A stretch of 64,000 nucleotides of DNA. Source: Gigantopelta aegis. Lineage: Eukaryota; Mollusca; Gastropoda; Neomphalida; Peltospiridae. The DNA lies in contig NC_054712.1 of NCBI RefSeq assembly GCF_016097555.1, positions 41,639,562-41,703,561 on the forward strand. The letters run 5' to 3'. How positions within the stretch are numbered: position 1 is the first letter of the stretch; each line of letters starts with the position of its first letter. Shown in pieces: positions 1 through 10,719 of the stretch. The notes beneath the pieces were generated by a model, which had not been told where the DNA came from, made no database searches, and saw only the letters and a list, made by a program, of their open reading frames with translations. A program made the translations under genes and the position numbers.

Positions 1-52
1 TAATTGGATGTAAGCACGAAAATAAGTCGAAAAGAAAAAGAATGAAAAGAAA
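1..52 (+). mobile_element. 3' end of a type-B SINE, cut by the window edge
   Basis: The first ~50 bases match the 3' end of the type-B SINEs at 5688-5950, 12545-12815 and 44448-44722 (TTAATTGGATATAAGC followed by GAAAATAAGT and an A-rich tail). The rest of the copy lies before the window. Confidence 0.75.
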
Positions 53-95
53 GGCTATATATGACACAATTATATTACATTCTAAAACAAGCACG

Positions 96-128
96 CACAA
101 ACGCACGCACGCACGCACTCTCTCTCAC

Positions 129-223
<95 letters not shown>

Positions 224-238
224 TTCTCTCTTTCTCGC
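96..238. repeat. (CGCA)n then (CT)n microsatellite
   Basis: Short CGCA repeat followed by about 115 bases of nearly pure CT. It produces spurious Leu-Ser and Arg-Glu reading frames on both strands, which are not genes. Confidence 0.95.
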
Positions 239-939
239 ACACACACAAACACATTATATATAATATATACACACGTATATGTAAATGTACAAACAAGCAC
301 ACCAGAAACACACAAATTAATATGCATACACATACGTGCATACACATACACATAAACTAATTAAACATAAAGGTAGCCTAAAAAAAAATTATAAAAAAAA
401 ACAAAATTGAAAATCAGTAATATTATTTCTATTTATTTCATGTCAAATTTGAAAATTAATTTATAAAACAATACATAATATTTATTTACACTGGAAACAA
501 TGAAAAAGAAACTCTTGTCACCAGAATCCTCTCGGCGCATCCCGTGAGATAAATGTCGGAACACTTCGGCTTATTCCGTGAGACAACATCCGTGGCGCTG
601 CTTTAGTCACTTCCGTTTACCTGTACAGGTAGATTTACAGGTGCGTTTATTTGATTTCGCTTTGTGAAGCGTGGCAGTCAGGTACAGTGAGTGTATTCAA
701 AGTGAAACATTTATAAAAGTCAATAATCCTCGACACATCAGTGTGATCTGATTTGTTGGAGAGACGTCCGAAACCTTATGTACAGGTTTAGCAGGTAACG
801 TAGGTTATGTCGTGGGGGAAAAGGCCTTTAATTATAAAAGGGGAATCGATTTGGACGGCAGGTGCCGAGGTGGACTTGAAATGACAGTTGTTTGTCACAA
901 ATTATTACCTTAACGAGTAGGCGACTACCCGGAAAAGTT
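239..939. other. No gene seen
   Basis: AT-rich sequence with short CA/TA tracts up to ~360, then unique sequence. No exon with flanking splice sites, RNA gene or known repeat was recognised. Confidence 0.5.
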
Positions 940-1085
940 AACGTTTGTTTTGTTTAACAACACTACTAGAGCAACATTGATTTATGAATCATGATCACTG
1001 GGCCGATCGGCTATTCAACTATTGGATGTCAATTATTTGGTAATTTTTGACAGTCTTAGAGTTAGAGAGGAAGCCGACCACATTT
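940..1085 (-). mobile_element. SINE 3'-tail fragment (tail type 2)
   Basis: Reverse complement of the tail-2 module (GTTAAACAAAACAAACGTT, 'TTGACATCCAATAG'-like segment). It is degraded and carries an internal extra segment of ~25 bp. Confidence 0.6.
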
Positions 1086-1270
1086 TTCAATTAGTGGCTG
1101 TGGCATAGCGTGGATTGCCAGCACCCGGGGGATTGTATGTCTGGTAGGAATTTCCACCATTTGTAACCCCTGATAAATCATATTCCGATTCAGGTGTTTT
1201 CACTATAATTCTACCCGCTCCCACACCCCGCCCATGTGCCTGACATGTATTTGCTTGATTGGTTGTAAAC

Positions 1271-2739
1271 TTAAAGGGGCATTCCTGAATTTGCTGCATT
1301 GTAAGATGTTTTCGACTAATAAAATATTTCTACGATTAAACTTACATATTAAATATATTTTCATGTTTAGAATATCAGTGTCTGTATATTCAATGTGCAA
1401 ATAACTAATGTTTATAAGAGATCGGTAAGTTATTTTTTATTTATTGTTTTCAGCTGGTTTCCTGTTAATATCTGTGCAACAAAACCTATATAGTACTTAA
1501 TAGCGACCACTTCCCCATTATATCGAACAGTCTAAAACCATTTGGAAGCCTACGTCGGTTTTGATTTTGTATTCAGAAAACCTCGGCCACATAAATGTAT
1601 TCGTAGGTTCAATCGGAACACCTCGGCCATGTCCGTCTTTACTTTCCATTTAGTTACAATTGGAACAACTCGTCACATTCCGCTACGCTATGTTTCGCAA
1701 ACAGATTTTGTTTACGAGCCTGAGGTTTTCCGAAGTTACATTTTGTTGGAACGTTTTCGTTTCTTACGGAATATACAGAGTCTACTATATCAAACACCCA
1801 ATCGTCACTGCCAACGATGTCCACAACAGCTATAATTGCCTGTGCACGTATGAGTGTTACTTGTTAATTGTGACAAAATTAAAAATCACCGTCTACAACT
1901 TATAATAATCTATTACAATGAACTGTCAAGCCTAATGTAACAACGTTTTTGAGTTTGTCCCTTATGTCCTTAAAGGGATGATCAGGCAAGGCTTTTGGAC
2001 TCCGACTGGTGTACATATTCAACAATATTTAATGCACATTGTCATTAGCTTAAAATGTTGGTATATTAATTTTCAAAATGGTAACGATATGAGTTGACTA
2101 AACAGTGGGGGGCGAGTTGACCAACTTGGGAGCGAGTTGGTTTTGAGGCGAGTTGACCTACTCCCGTTAAATAGTGATAATTATGCCTTTAACTTGTTTT
2201 GTATGTTTATTTCTGTAGTGGAATATATAAAATATATTGTTTGTATAGATTGCTGTCATTTCAGTAATTTTTTTCTAATTTCTCATCATAAAAGTACCTT
2301 GTTCAATCCAAGACCGGACTTTGGTAAAACATTCCAGATGTTTGACTGTGTGGGTCCTGTGACAACATAATAATTAGAATTTAATTACAAAAGTTTGTAA
2401 TAAAACTAAAACAAGTTATGTTTCCTTCTCTTGTGTTGTTATTATTGTTTGATAACATGTTTTTAAAGTGCAATTTAACTAAGTTCTTTTTTTAAAACGA
2501 AATTCAGTCGTGGGCCATTCAAAAGTTGTACGGGCGAGTCAAAGTGTTGCTGTGAGTGGCCCGATTGGCCAGTCAAAAAATATCCCAAGTGCATACCCTG
2601 GATCAGAAACACGTTTAATATACGGCCACTAATATTTTATGCAGAAAAATATATTTGATATGTAATTACAATCGTTAAAAAGTCTCTGTTAGTCGATAAC
2701 ATCTTAAAAATTGCAGCAAACTCATGAATGTCCCTTTAA
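1271..2739. mobile_element. TTAA-flanked DNA element with long inverted ends and 1.2 kb of extra interior
   Basis: Both ends match the 391-bp MITE at 62268-62658. The left end starts TTAAAGGGGCATTCC and continues ~130 bp; the right end is ~140 bp and finishes GAATGTCCCTTTAA. In the short copy these ends are joined by ~110 bp; here they are separated by ~1.2 kb (about 1398-2600). That interior is either a longer family member or a later insertion. It contains the module GGGCGAGTTGACC near 2107-2155, which recurs in altered form at 30945-31070. No transposase was recognised. Confidence 0.6.
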
Positions 2740-2749
2740 AGCACCACGG

Positions 2750-3075
2750 GAAGGATTTAACTCAATTGGCAGAGTGCTCGCTTGAGGTGCTTGCCTCGCA
2801 GGATTGGACCATCTTGGTGGATCTATTCAACTGATTGGTTTTTTTTATCTCGTTCCAGCCAGTGCAGCACAACTGGTCAGAGGTATGTGCTTTCCTGTCT
2901 GTGGGAAAGTGCATATAAAAGATCCCTTGCTACATTAGGTAAAAAATGTAGCAGGTTTCCTCTGATGACGAATAGTTACTACGTGTCAGAATTACTGAAA
3001 TACTTGACATCCAATAGGTGATGATTAATTAGTGAATGTACTCTAGTGGTGTCATTAAACAAAACAAAGTTTGTA
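2750..3075 (+). mobile_element. Type-D SINE with tail 2
   Basis: The tRNA-like head (CTCAATTGGCAGAGTGCTCG, then a B-box-like region near 2806) is followed by the shared body (AAAAGATCCCTTGCTAC) and the tail-2 module (ACATCCAATAGGTGATGATT, then CTCTAGTGGTGTCATTAAAC). It lies just upstream of the exon at 3108. Confidence 0.75.
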
Positions 3076-3107
3076 AAGCAGCATTCAATGTTGATTATAT
3101 TTTTCAG

Positions 3108-3413
3108 TCGATGGCAATGAATCTGCCAAGATGACACAATTAGATGATGTACCAGGGGAGACAACCACTACACTTGTACCAAGTGTAGACAACTCTAGTG
3201 ATGACGGGGGAGGTGGAGATCTACCACTACCGCCGGTAGACGACTCTTCATCGGTGACAGGTACCATCGCCGCGGTAACCGTTGCCGTGTTGGCTTGTGT
3301 GTTGCTATTGACGATGGTTATGATTTGTCGTGCGCTGCGTAAACGTCGAAGAGCTAGACAAGGGGAGAGAATTGATGACATTCCAACTATATCAACCGGC
3401 ATAATGGGGACAG
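3108..3413 (+). CDS. Penultimate coding exon of an unrecognised single-pass membrane protein
   Basis: The exon is bounded by an acceptor (TTTTTCAG at 3100-3107) and a donor (GTAAAC at 3414). Its frame starts two bases in, at 3110 (DGNESAKMTQLDD...). It encodes an acidic Ser/Thr/Gly/Pro-rich stalk, then a hydrophobic segment of ~25 residues (about 3258-3335, TIAAVTVAVLACVLLLTMVM) and a basic stop-transfer run (RALRKRRRAR). This predicts a type I topology with the C-terminus in the cytoplasm. The reading phase joins exactly to the exon at 4802. I do not recognise the family. The ectodomain must be encoded further 5', and I found no other exon of it in the window. A type-D SINE ends about 30 bp upstream of this exon. 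Confidence 0.7.
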
Positions 3414-4045
3414 GTAAACACATACTGTTAGTGGTTTTACTAGATATTTGACACGGCATTGTAGACTAAACACTTTAGGGGCATTTTCGTCATTTCCAGG
3501 GCATTTTTTTATGTTCATTAAAAACAAAACAAAAAATTGAAATAAAAATAAATGTCATTGATGTGTTTGCTTCAATAAATGAATGGCAAAATATATAACA
3601 GGGATATATTATTAATTAATAATAAATGTTTTGAGTGTTTTATGAAGGCACGTTTTTTAGAATTAATTGTTAAAAAAGGCTTGTTTGATGAGGCATGGTG
3701 CCACACCATGATAAAATGAGCAAGGGAAGACAATAACTTTTAATCTCACCACTTCATGACAGTCGGCCCAACTTACTTTTGATAACTTTGTATCAAGTGT
3801 AATGCGTCTGGTTAATAGGGCTGTTTGAAATAGGAGTTGCTGATTTGTAACACGTTTTCGACCGACAGAGTATTTTTAATCACTAAAATTACATAAATAA
3901 TGCATTTTCTTGTTGATACATGTAGCTTGAGTGTAAATGTAGATACAAGGTTTTTCTGATCACCTGAATCTTTCCAGAAGCCAATACCAGATTTTATCTC
4001 AATAATTTTGTATGCACAGAAATATATATTTTGACACATAGTTAC
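3414..4045. other. Intron of the membrane-protein gene, first part
   Basis: AT-rich intron. The segment near 3830-4040 is weakly similar to the interior of the TTAA MITEs (GTTTTCGACCGAC, TAAAATTACATAAATAAT) but is too decayed to delimit. Confidence 0.4.
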
Positions 4046-4256
4046 CAGAGGAAACCCACTACAGGTTTTCCTAATGCAACAAGGGATCTTTTAAATATGC
4101 ACTTTCCAACAGACAGGAAAGCATATACCATGGTCTTTGACCAATTGTGGTGCAGTGGTTGGAACAAGAAAAAACCAACCAGTTAAATGGATCCACTGAG
4201 GTGATTTGATCCTGAGATGCCATCACCTCAAGCAAGCACTCAACTGACCGAGCTTA
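4046..4256 (-). mobile_element. Type-D SINE, reverse orientation, 3'-truncated
   Basis: Reverse complement of the type-D body and head: GGATCTTTTAAATATGCAC, ACAGACAGGAAAGCATA, then CATCACCTCAAGCAAGCAC and CAACTGACCGAGCTTA. The tail module is missing. Confidence 0.7.
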
Positions 4257-4353
4257 ATCCTAATCCTATGCAGGAGTAACTCCCATGTATATACCACCAA
4301 ATAGCCATATATTACAAAAATGCTGAGAAATGTCATCAAATGCACATTCATTT

Positions 4354-4762
4354 ACCGGCCTCGGTGGCGCAGTGGTTAAGCCATCGAACTACAGGCTGGT
4401 AAATACTGGGTTCGGATCCCAGTCGAGGCATGGGATTTTAATCCAGATACCGACTCCAAACCCTGAGCGAGTGCTCCGCAAGGCTCAATGGGTAGGTGTA
4501 AACCACTTGCACCGACCAGTGATCCGTAACTGGTTCAACAAAGGCCATGGTTTGTGCTATCCTGCCTGTGGGAGGTGCAAATAAAAGATCCCTTGCTGCC
4601 TATCGTAAAAGAGTAGCCTATGTGGCGACAGCGGGTTTCCTCTAAAAAAAACCCACCAAAACCCCAGTGCAGAATGACCATATGTTTGACATCCAATAGC
4701 CGATTATAAGATAAAAAATCAATGTGCTCTAGTGGCGTCGTTAAATAAAACAAACTTTACTT
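4354..4762 (+). mobile_element. Type-A SINE with tail 2, flanked by an 18-bp target duplication
   Basis: The tRNA-like head (ACCGGCCTCGGTGGCGCAG; B-box-like GGTTCGGATCC) is followed by the shared body (AAAAGATCCCTTGCTGCC) and tail 2 (GTGCTCTAGTGGCGTCG). It is flanked by TCAAATGCACATTCATTT at 4336-4353 and the same sequence with one change at 4763-4780. The insertion sits 39 bp before the first base of the last coding exon (4802), so the right duplicate is part of the pyrimidine-rich acceptor region. Confidence 0.9.
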
Positions 4763-4801
4763 TCAAATGCACATTCCTTTCTTCTTTTCTATTGGATCTA
4801 G

Positions 4802-4980
4802 GTGTAGCAGCTTACAGCAACATCCGAGTGAATGGCAACATCACGTGGGAACCAGTGAACAACGCAAACCATCAGGCTACAGCCTCATCATCTACAGCAT
4901 CATCATCACATCAAAATCAGATTTCCAGAAATAACCAGAGAGGGAGACGACCACGGCATTCACGTTCTTCTAGAAGTTAA
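4802..4980 (+). CDS. Last coding exon of the unrecognised membrane protein
   Basis: The acceptor is TTGGATCTAG at 4792-4801. The split Gly codon (G at 3413 plus GT here) keeps the frame of the previous exon, giving GVAAYSNIRVNGNITWEPVN and so on, to a TAA stop at 4978-4980. The tail is Ser/Asn/His-rich and ends in a basic stretch (RNNQRGRRPRHSRSSRS). It should form the cytoplasmic tail after the transmembrane segment of the 3108-3413 exon. No catalytic motif is visible. The stop-codon region is itself the first unit of a degenerate repeat that fills the 3' UTR. Confidence 0.7.
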
Positions 4981-5190
4981 CCTCTCTAACCTCACTGTTA
5001 TACGTGAGACTGACTACATTGCCATTATTCTCGGTTAACCTCACTGTTACCTGTGTGACAACTGGACTACATTGCCTACACTCTGAGAAATTAGCCTCTC
5101 TAAACTCATTGTTATGAGTGAAACAACCGCTCTACATTGCCATCATGCCAGAAGTTAACCTCTGTATCCTCACCATTATATGTTGTGTTA
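4965..5190 (+). repeat. Degenerate ~55-65 bp tandem repeat beginning at the stop codon (3' UTR)
   Basis: About four diverged units share AGAAGTTAACCTCTCTAACC, CTCACTGTTAT and CTACATTGCCAT. The first unit contains the last two codons and the stop codon of the membrane-protein gene; related copies of that junction recur near 5024, 5090 and 5151. Confidence 0.6.
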
Positions 5191-5687
5191 ATGTAAGGTG
5201 ACAAATTGGGTGCTTCTCCGTTGTGTATATGCTGTTTCAAGGGTCAGTGAACGGGGTGTAAGCGAAGGGGGGTTCTTATGAATTACCAGGGCCATACCCT
5301 GATCAAAATCCTAAGGGGGCGGCACTACTTTTTATAAACAAATGAAACTATACATATTAAACCCTGAAATGTGTATGTTATTTTTTGGGGTAAAAAAAAA
5401 AAAATGCGATTCTCACCCCTCCTGTGGGTAAGGCCCTGATTACCTGTGTTTAGGTTTTGCCAAATTAACAGTCACTATTTATTTGGTGATTTGATATCTA
5501 TTTAATAAGAAAAGCTGAACTCGGTTAGAAAAGTTGACAGTAGTATATCATTCCAACATAAGAGTCACTTCGTTTTTTTTTGCATTTCAAATCAAGTCTA
5601 ATCTACTTTGTAAAATGTATTTTTTTATTAGTTATTTACTGTTAGATCTGCTGTTCTGTGTATGTAAACATGTGTACAGGGTAACAA

Positions 5688-5950
5688 CCAGCCTCAGTAG
5701 TGCAGTGGTTAAGCCATCGGACTACAGGCTGGTAGGTACAGGGTTCGCAGCCCGGAACTGGCTCCCGCCTAGAGCGAGTTCTTAAGGGCTCAATGGGTAG
5801 ATGTAAGGTCACTACACCCTCTTCTCTCTTGCTAACCAACTAACAACTAACCCGCTGTCCTGGACAGACAGCCCAGATAGCTGAGGTGTGTGCCCAGGAC
5901 AGCATGCTTGAACCTTAATTGGATATAAGCAAGAAAATAAGTTGAAATGA
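5688..5950 (+). mobile_element. Type-B SINE
   Basis: tRNA-like head (ACCAGCCTCAGTAGTGCAG, GGTTCGCAGCCC), body with CTGTCCTGGACAGACAGCCC and AGGTGTGTGCCCAGGACAGC, and 3' end CTTAATTGGATATAAGC plus an A-rich tail. Essentially full length. Confidence 0.85.
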
Positions 5951-6453
5951 ACAGGGTGATGTCTCAAGTGTTGTAACTTGTTTACCGACAGACTGTGTTG
6001 CATGATTGTTGTTTTAGACATCTTGCACATCATGAGCTAGGTTTATGAAAGGTGATTATTTTTCTTTATTTTAGGTATATTGACTCTTTGACAGCAGACA
6101 AAGTATATGTGCACATGCAGGATTTTAATTTTACCACAGCAATGACAGCAAGTAACGTAGTTGCCTTCCAGACTTGACGTTGTGCCCCGAAATCTGATGT
6201 TATCGACGACAAGAAAAATGCTATGGTGCCCTTCCAGGCTTGCCACTGTGCCCTTGCCATACATTCCATGCTGAACATGTAAGAAATAGTACAATTATCA
6301 TTGGTAGTATGGTAAATGGCAGCAGTGTCCAATACATGGCATACGCTAAACCTCAAGGCACGAAGGTGAAATATCATTTTCGTCTTACAAAACTTAATAC
6401 AAACTAAGTTGCATCCATGCCCTTTTTTGAAGAAAATGTTTACTTTGGGTCTC

Positions 6454-6643
6454 AGGGCAAGCTCTGGCAGTCGCCAAATTCGGCAATTGCTAATTTTGAA
6501 AACAATTGGTGGAAGAAAGAAAAATTGGCAAAAGAATTTCAAGTATTAATTGATATTTTGTTACAAAATAACTGGGTATCTATAAAATTTTGAAGTTTAA
6601 TATATAATTTGGCGAAATTTTCTGCTGATCAAGAGCTAGCCCT
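6454..6643. mobile_element. hAT-like MITE with 7-bp target duplication
   Basis: Imperfect inverted ends AGGGCAAGCTCTGG and (reverse complement of the right end) AGGGCTAGCTCTTG. It is flanked by GGGTCTC at 6447-6453 and 6644-6650. Related termini occur at 43876-44050 and 57103-57302. Non-coding, 190 bp. Confidence 0.65.
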
Positions 6644-6683
6644 GGGTCTCATCCAACTTGTCCTGGTACCCTAACTTCTTGTA

Positions 6684-7062
6684 TTAAAGGGACATACCCT
6701 AGTTTTCAAACACTAAGGCATATTTTTGACTATTAGAGCATTTTTTGATAACTAAAATCATACTTTACTTAGATTTTATGAATTAGAATATCAATTTCAG
6801 TACATTTGAAGTGTTTTTTGTCATCCAGGTGTTTTTAATACCACAAAATGCATTTCTCATATTTAAAAAAACGCACATGCGTCTGAGAAGTAACATTTAT
6901 GGAGTCAAGTTGTAGTCTATTTTTAGAGGGTATTTCACTATTTCAAAGTCACAGACTCATGTTTCACTCTATTGTAACTTTATTCAAATGTGTTTCAGGT
7001 TTGTAGATTAACTAAACTTAGTGTTAATTTTCACGGGCTGAAACTAGGGTCTGTCCCTTTAA
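6684..7062. mobile_element. TTAA-flanked MITE
   Basis: Inverted ends TTAAAGGGACATACCCTAG and (reverse complement) TTAAAGGGACAGACCCTAG include the TTAA at both ends. Length 379 bp. It shares the outermost TTAAAGGGACA with the family at 62268-62658 but has a different interior. TTAA targets are typical of piggyBac and Kolobok transposons; which one drives this element is not shown. Confidence 0.75.
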
Positions 7063-7544
7063 AGGCAACACTTGTTATTCCTCCAAGAGTGTGTGCTACA
7101 ACAGCCTGTTCTGAATGTGCACATTAAAACCTATGACCTGACCTGTGTGCCCCCTCCTCCCATGAAAAATGACCTTTGACCTCTGCACCTGACTAAACAC
7201 CTGAGGTTTATTGAGGAGGGCAAGCGATTGCTAAGTAGACTGGTGTTTACACTGAATGTTGGTTGAATGTGATGTGACAGAAGACAATGGCACCAGTCAA
7301 ACTGTATTTATTGTAAGTTATTAAATATACACAGCAGTTCAGGAATGGGACTTAAGGGATGAACACCTTTCATAAATTTGCCCTTTTATGGCCAGCATTT
7401 GTCTGCTATTATAGATTGAGTAACATATTAAAGTGAGTTATACATGATTTATATTTGTAAATAATGACATGTTAATATATTTTCAAGTCTACACCACAAC
7501 CTAGGTCTGTTAGATTGCAGTCCTATTGGATATGTTTGACATCT

Positions 7545-7870
7545 GTAGATACATGTGGACACTGGGAATTATAGGTGGGACACTGGTTGAGACACTGAAT
7601 GTGATAGTGGGGACATAGGGTGTGATAGGTGGGACATAAGTTGTGATGGGTTGGACATATGGTGTGATGGGTGAAACATAGTGTGTGACGAGTGAGACAT
7701 AGGCTGTATTGGGTGGAATGGGGTGGGACATTGATTGACGGGTGAGACATTGGGTGGAATGGGTGGGGCACTGGTTGAGACATGGGATGGGTGGGATACT
7801 GGGTGTGGTATGTGGTACATTGGTTGTGATGGGTGGGACACTGTATTTGGGGTGAGACATTGTGTGTGAC
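7545..7870. repeat. GT/GA-rich minisatellite (variable ~19-25 bp unit)
   Basis: Degenerate units of the form GGTGGGACATTGGGTGTGAT. The Cys/His/Pro-rich frames read on the other strand are by-products of the repeat. Confidence 0.85.
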
Positions 7871-8828
7871 ATGAGTGAACCCTGGAAACACAAGATGTGT
7901 CCACATTTACTGCCACAGAGAGCTGTGCATGGTGTGTGCTGTCTGCCAGCTTGCCATTTAACTTAATTTTCTAGTTGCATATCTCTTGGTGTGTGGATTG
8001 TAGTGTTTCTTCCAACAGTGGAATACAGAAAGTGTTTTATATATACAATATATCATGTAAGTAGGTTTTATGTTTGTATATTTATATATAATATTGAACT
8101 ATGCAAGATTTCAGGTTCATTTGAACTGAGGTGATAGCTTGCAGCATTTATTTGTAACTTTTATTATCATCTACAGTGATATTCAAATCTCTTTACAAAG
8201 GCTACAAAAAAGAGTCCCTTTTATACGGGTTAATAAACATAATTTATTTCACTGCACTGTCATAGACCAGTGGTAGCATTATCTGCTTTCATTATAAATT
8301 ATTTAATGCTTATGATTTTTTTTCTTTAATTTTTACTTTCCGAATACATATAAAATGATGTGTCTGGATAAATCTGAATGCATTTATTAAATATTAATTG
8401 AAAGGAATCATGTACCCAAAGAATCATTTTAATTTTTTCATGTTCGCCTGCAGTTTAGTTTTATTGATTTGTAAAATTAATTATTTTTATCCCCTTCTTT
8501 TCTTTGGTGGTAATTTACTTTTATCTTTTGTGAAAATTGTATTTTTATATAGTTTCAAAGAGTCATCAGTTATCGGCATATCTCGCCTTATTAATCATGT
8601 TTCACAAACAGTTGCCAAGTATAAAATAGTCTGTATTATATTATATCAGTGTATTTTCTCATACACCCAGAAGCATAATGCTTTGCATATACATGTACAC
8701 AAACCACATTTGATGGTTTTCATTTTACTGATGGCAGCCGATCTACTTACTGTTTGAATCAGCAGGGGTGGGAATTCTCCTCGGATCCACGGTTTTCCTC
8801 TTATGGAACATTGTATTTCCTTGCGCCC
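7871..8828. other. No gene seen
   Basis: AT-rich sequence. An open frame near 8398-8757 is hydrophobic, but it has no codon-level or splice support and no recognisable family. Confidence 0.4.
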
Positions 8829-8973
8829 CGGACCCCTCTAGATTTCCTCTTTTTTACAGTTCACCACCCTGGACCCCTCCAGATTTCCTCTTTTTTTACA
8901 GTTCACCACCCTGGACCCCTCTAGATTTCCTCTTTTTTTACAGTTCACCACCCTGGACCCCTCTAGATTTCCT
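8829..8973. repeat. 47-bp tandem repeat, about 3 units
   Basis: The unit contains GGACCCCTCTAGATTTCCTC and a T-run followed by ACAGTTCACCACCCT. The units are nearly identical, so the array is recent. Confidence 0.9.
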
Positions 8974-9725
8974 CCTCTTCTCCTATCAGTCTTATATATT
9001 GATGGGTATAAACATCAGTTTACAGGCCCATAGCAACAATATCTGAAGAGGAGGAGGGGGTAGGTGGGGTTTTTTTTTTGGGGGGGGGGGTCAGTCTCTA
9101 ACAGGACTCACACTGGAAAGAATTTAGTTTTAACCAATTTTGAAATGTGTAGAATATTTTCTTGAACATGATTAAAAAATGGCTAATCTATACAAACGTT
9201 TATTATCCAAAGTCAAGACTAAATGTTATTGTCACTGTCTGTAAAATTAGCTGTTGCATAATTTGGCAATGGCTAGGGTGAGCCCTGCTCTAGTGTGGGG
9301 ATGGGGGTACGTGTCAAGTCAGATTTTATGTTTATTTTTATAGAGTTGGAAAACAAAAATCCTGCATACATTTTCATAGTCATGTGGGGCCCAGCCATCA
9401 CTCTGACCCTGTTCCTACTGGAAACATCATGTACCCAGTTTATTGACATTGTAGGGAATTTGAGAAGTAATGTCAGTTTTCGAATACACCCATGTACTGA
9501 CATCCAAAACTATCTATAATGTGAGACATGATATGCTGGTCTTATTTGTTTTATCCAAACCTGTTAAACTACATGTAATTAAATTGTCTGTTTCATATTG
9601 AGTTGAGAATATCGTTTACATGTAACTGTCAGTATATTGTTATTATTCACAAGTGTACAAAAATATATACGGTACTTTAAAAAGGTCAAAGAAAAAATTG
9701 TTCTTATTTGTCAAAATAATATATA

Positions 9726-10719
9726 CAGTTGAATCCCATTGGCTCGAACCCCGTCGGTGCTTGTGAAAGTGTTCAACCCATCGGGTAGTTCGACTGAGTC
9801 ATTCGGTCAACATCGGACAGAAAGTTAGAAAGTTGAATGAGATACAAATTATGTATTAAATCAGGGCTCGAAACTGCCTGTGGCCGGGTCGCCAAATGCA
9901 ACCAATGTCCCCTTTGGGAGACTTAAATATTAAAAAATAATGGCGTTAGTCTCCCAAATAATATTATTATCTTCTTTAGAGCTGTAACACACGAGCCACT
10001 ATTAATATTTGTATTGCATATAATTTATTCCACATTAAATTCTTATTCATGGTTCGCTTAACTTAATTTGTCAACATCCATTAATATTTTTTGGTGAGTT
10101 TCGAGCCCTGTACATGTAAGTGCACTGAAATAAATAAATGGCAAATTCATAATTTGTATTTACATGAATTTATTACTAAACAATTTCAATATTTCAACTA
10201 CAAACAAACCCAGCACTGTCCAGTTTCCAGAAATGTTGTGTTCAAAGTAATGCTTTATGCTGAGGTCTGTTTGTGCACTAATTGGTATCAGGGTTCATCT
10301 CACGGTTACCATAAAACGAGCTGTAATTGAAAGATCATAACCGATAGTCATGTAACCAACAACATGACAAGTATGATAATGAAAGAATTGCATGGCTATT
10401 GTTGTGATTCCCCAATTTATCTATAGTTTGTTCCACCTAAATAATTAATCCGAAGGTTGTAATGACCAACTGTAGCAAAGCGTAGCAATTGTTGGTTCTG
10501 TTTGGTGGTTTACCATTTGATATTTGATGGATCACCAGGTCGAGGGAAATATAGCTATTAACACAGATGGGACTGAAAATTTAGTTAGAGCGAAGGCTTA
10601 TATTCGACCCTGGAGCAGTTAATATAAGGGATCACAGAACAATAAACTTGAGACTTCGTTTTTGGTTCGAGCATTGTGGTGTCTTTGACCCTTCCGAGGT
10701 CGAGCCGACGAGATTCTGC
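9726..10719. mobile_element. Possible pogo/Tigger-type non-autonomous element carrying a nested MITE
   Basis: The left end after TA is CAGTTGAATCCCATTGGCTC. The reverse complement of the right end is GCAGAATCTCGTCGGCTCG, next to TA. The ends are similar but imperfect. No coding capacity is seen. The hAT-like MITE at 9862-10110 lies inside it. Confidence 0.4.
9862..10110. mobile_element. hAT-like MITE
   Basis: Inverted ends CAGGGCTCGAAACT at the left and AGTTTCGAGCCCTG at the right. CAGGG ends are typical of hAT elements. The 8 bp on each side do not match, so the target duplication is lost or diverged. Confidence 0.65.

Noticed and set aside
42-360. Ser-Leu and Arg-Glu rich reading frames over the start of the window
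   Set aside because: They are translations of the CT/GA microsatellite on each strand.
4354-4440. Possible tRNA genes at the SINE heads (also at 2756, 14745, 38092 and others)
   Set aside because: They carry A/B-box-like sequences but continue into SINE bodies and lack a proper acceptor stem and anticodon arm.
8398-8757. 119-codon hydrophobic frame
   Set aside because: AT-rich composition alone gives such frames; no family, splice or conservation evidence is visible.
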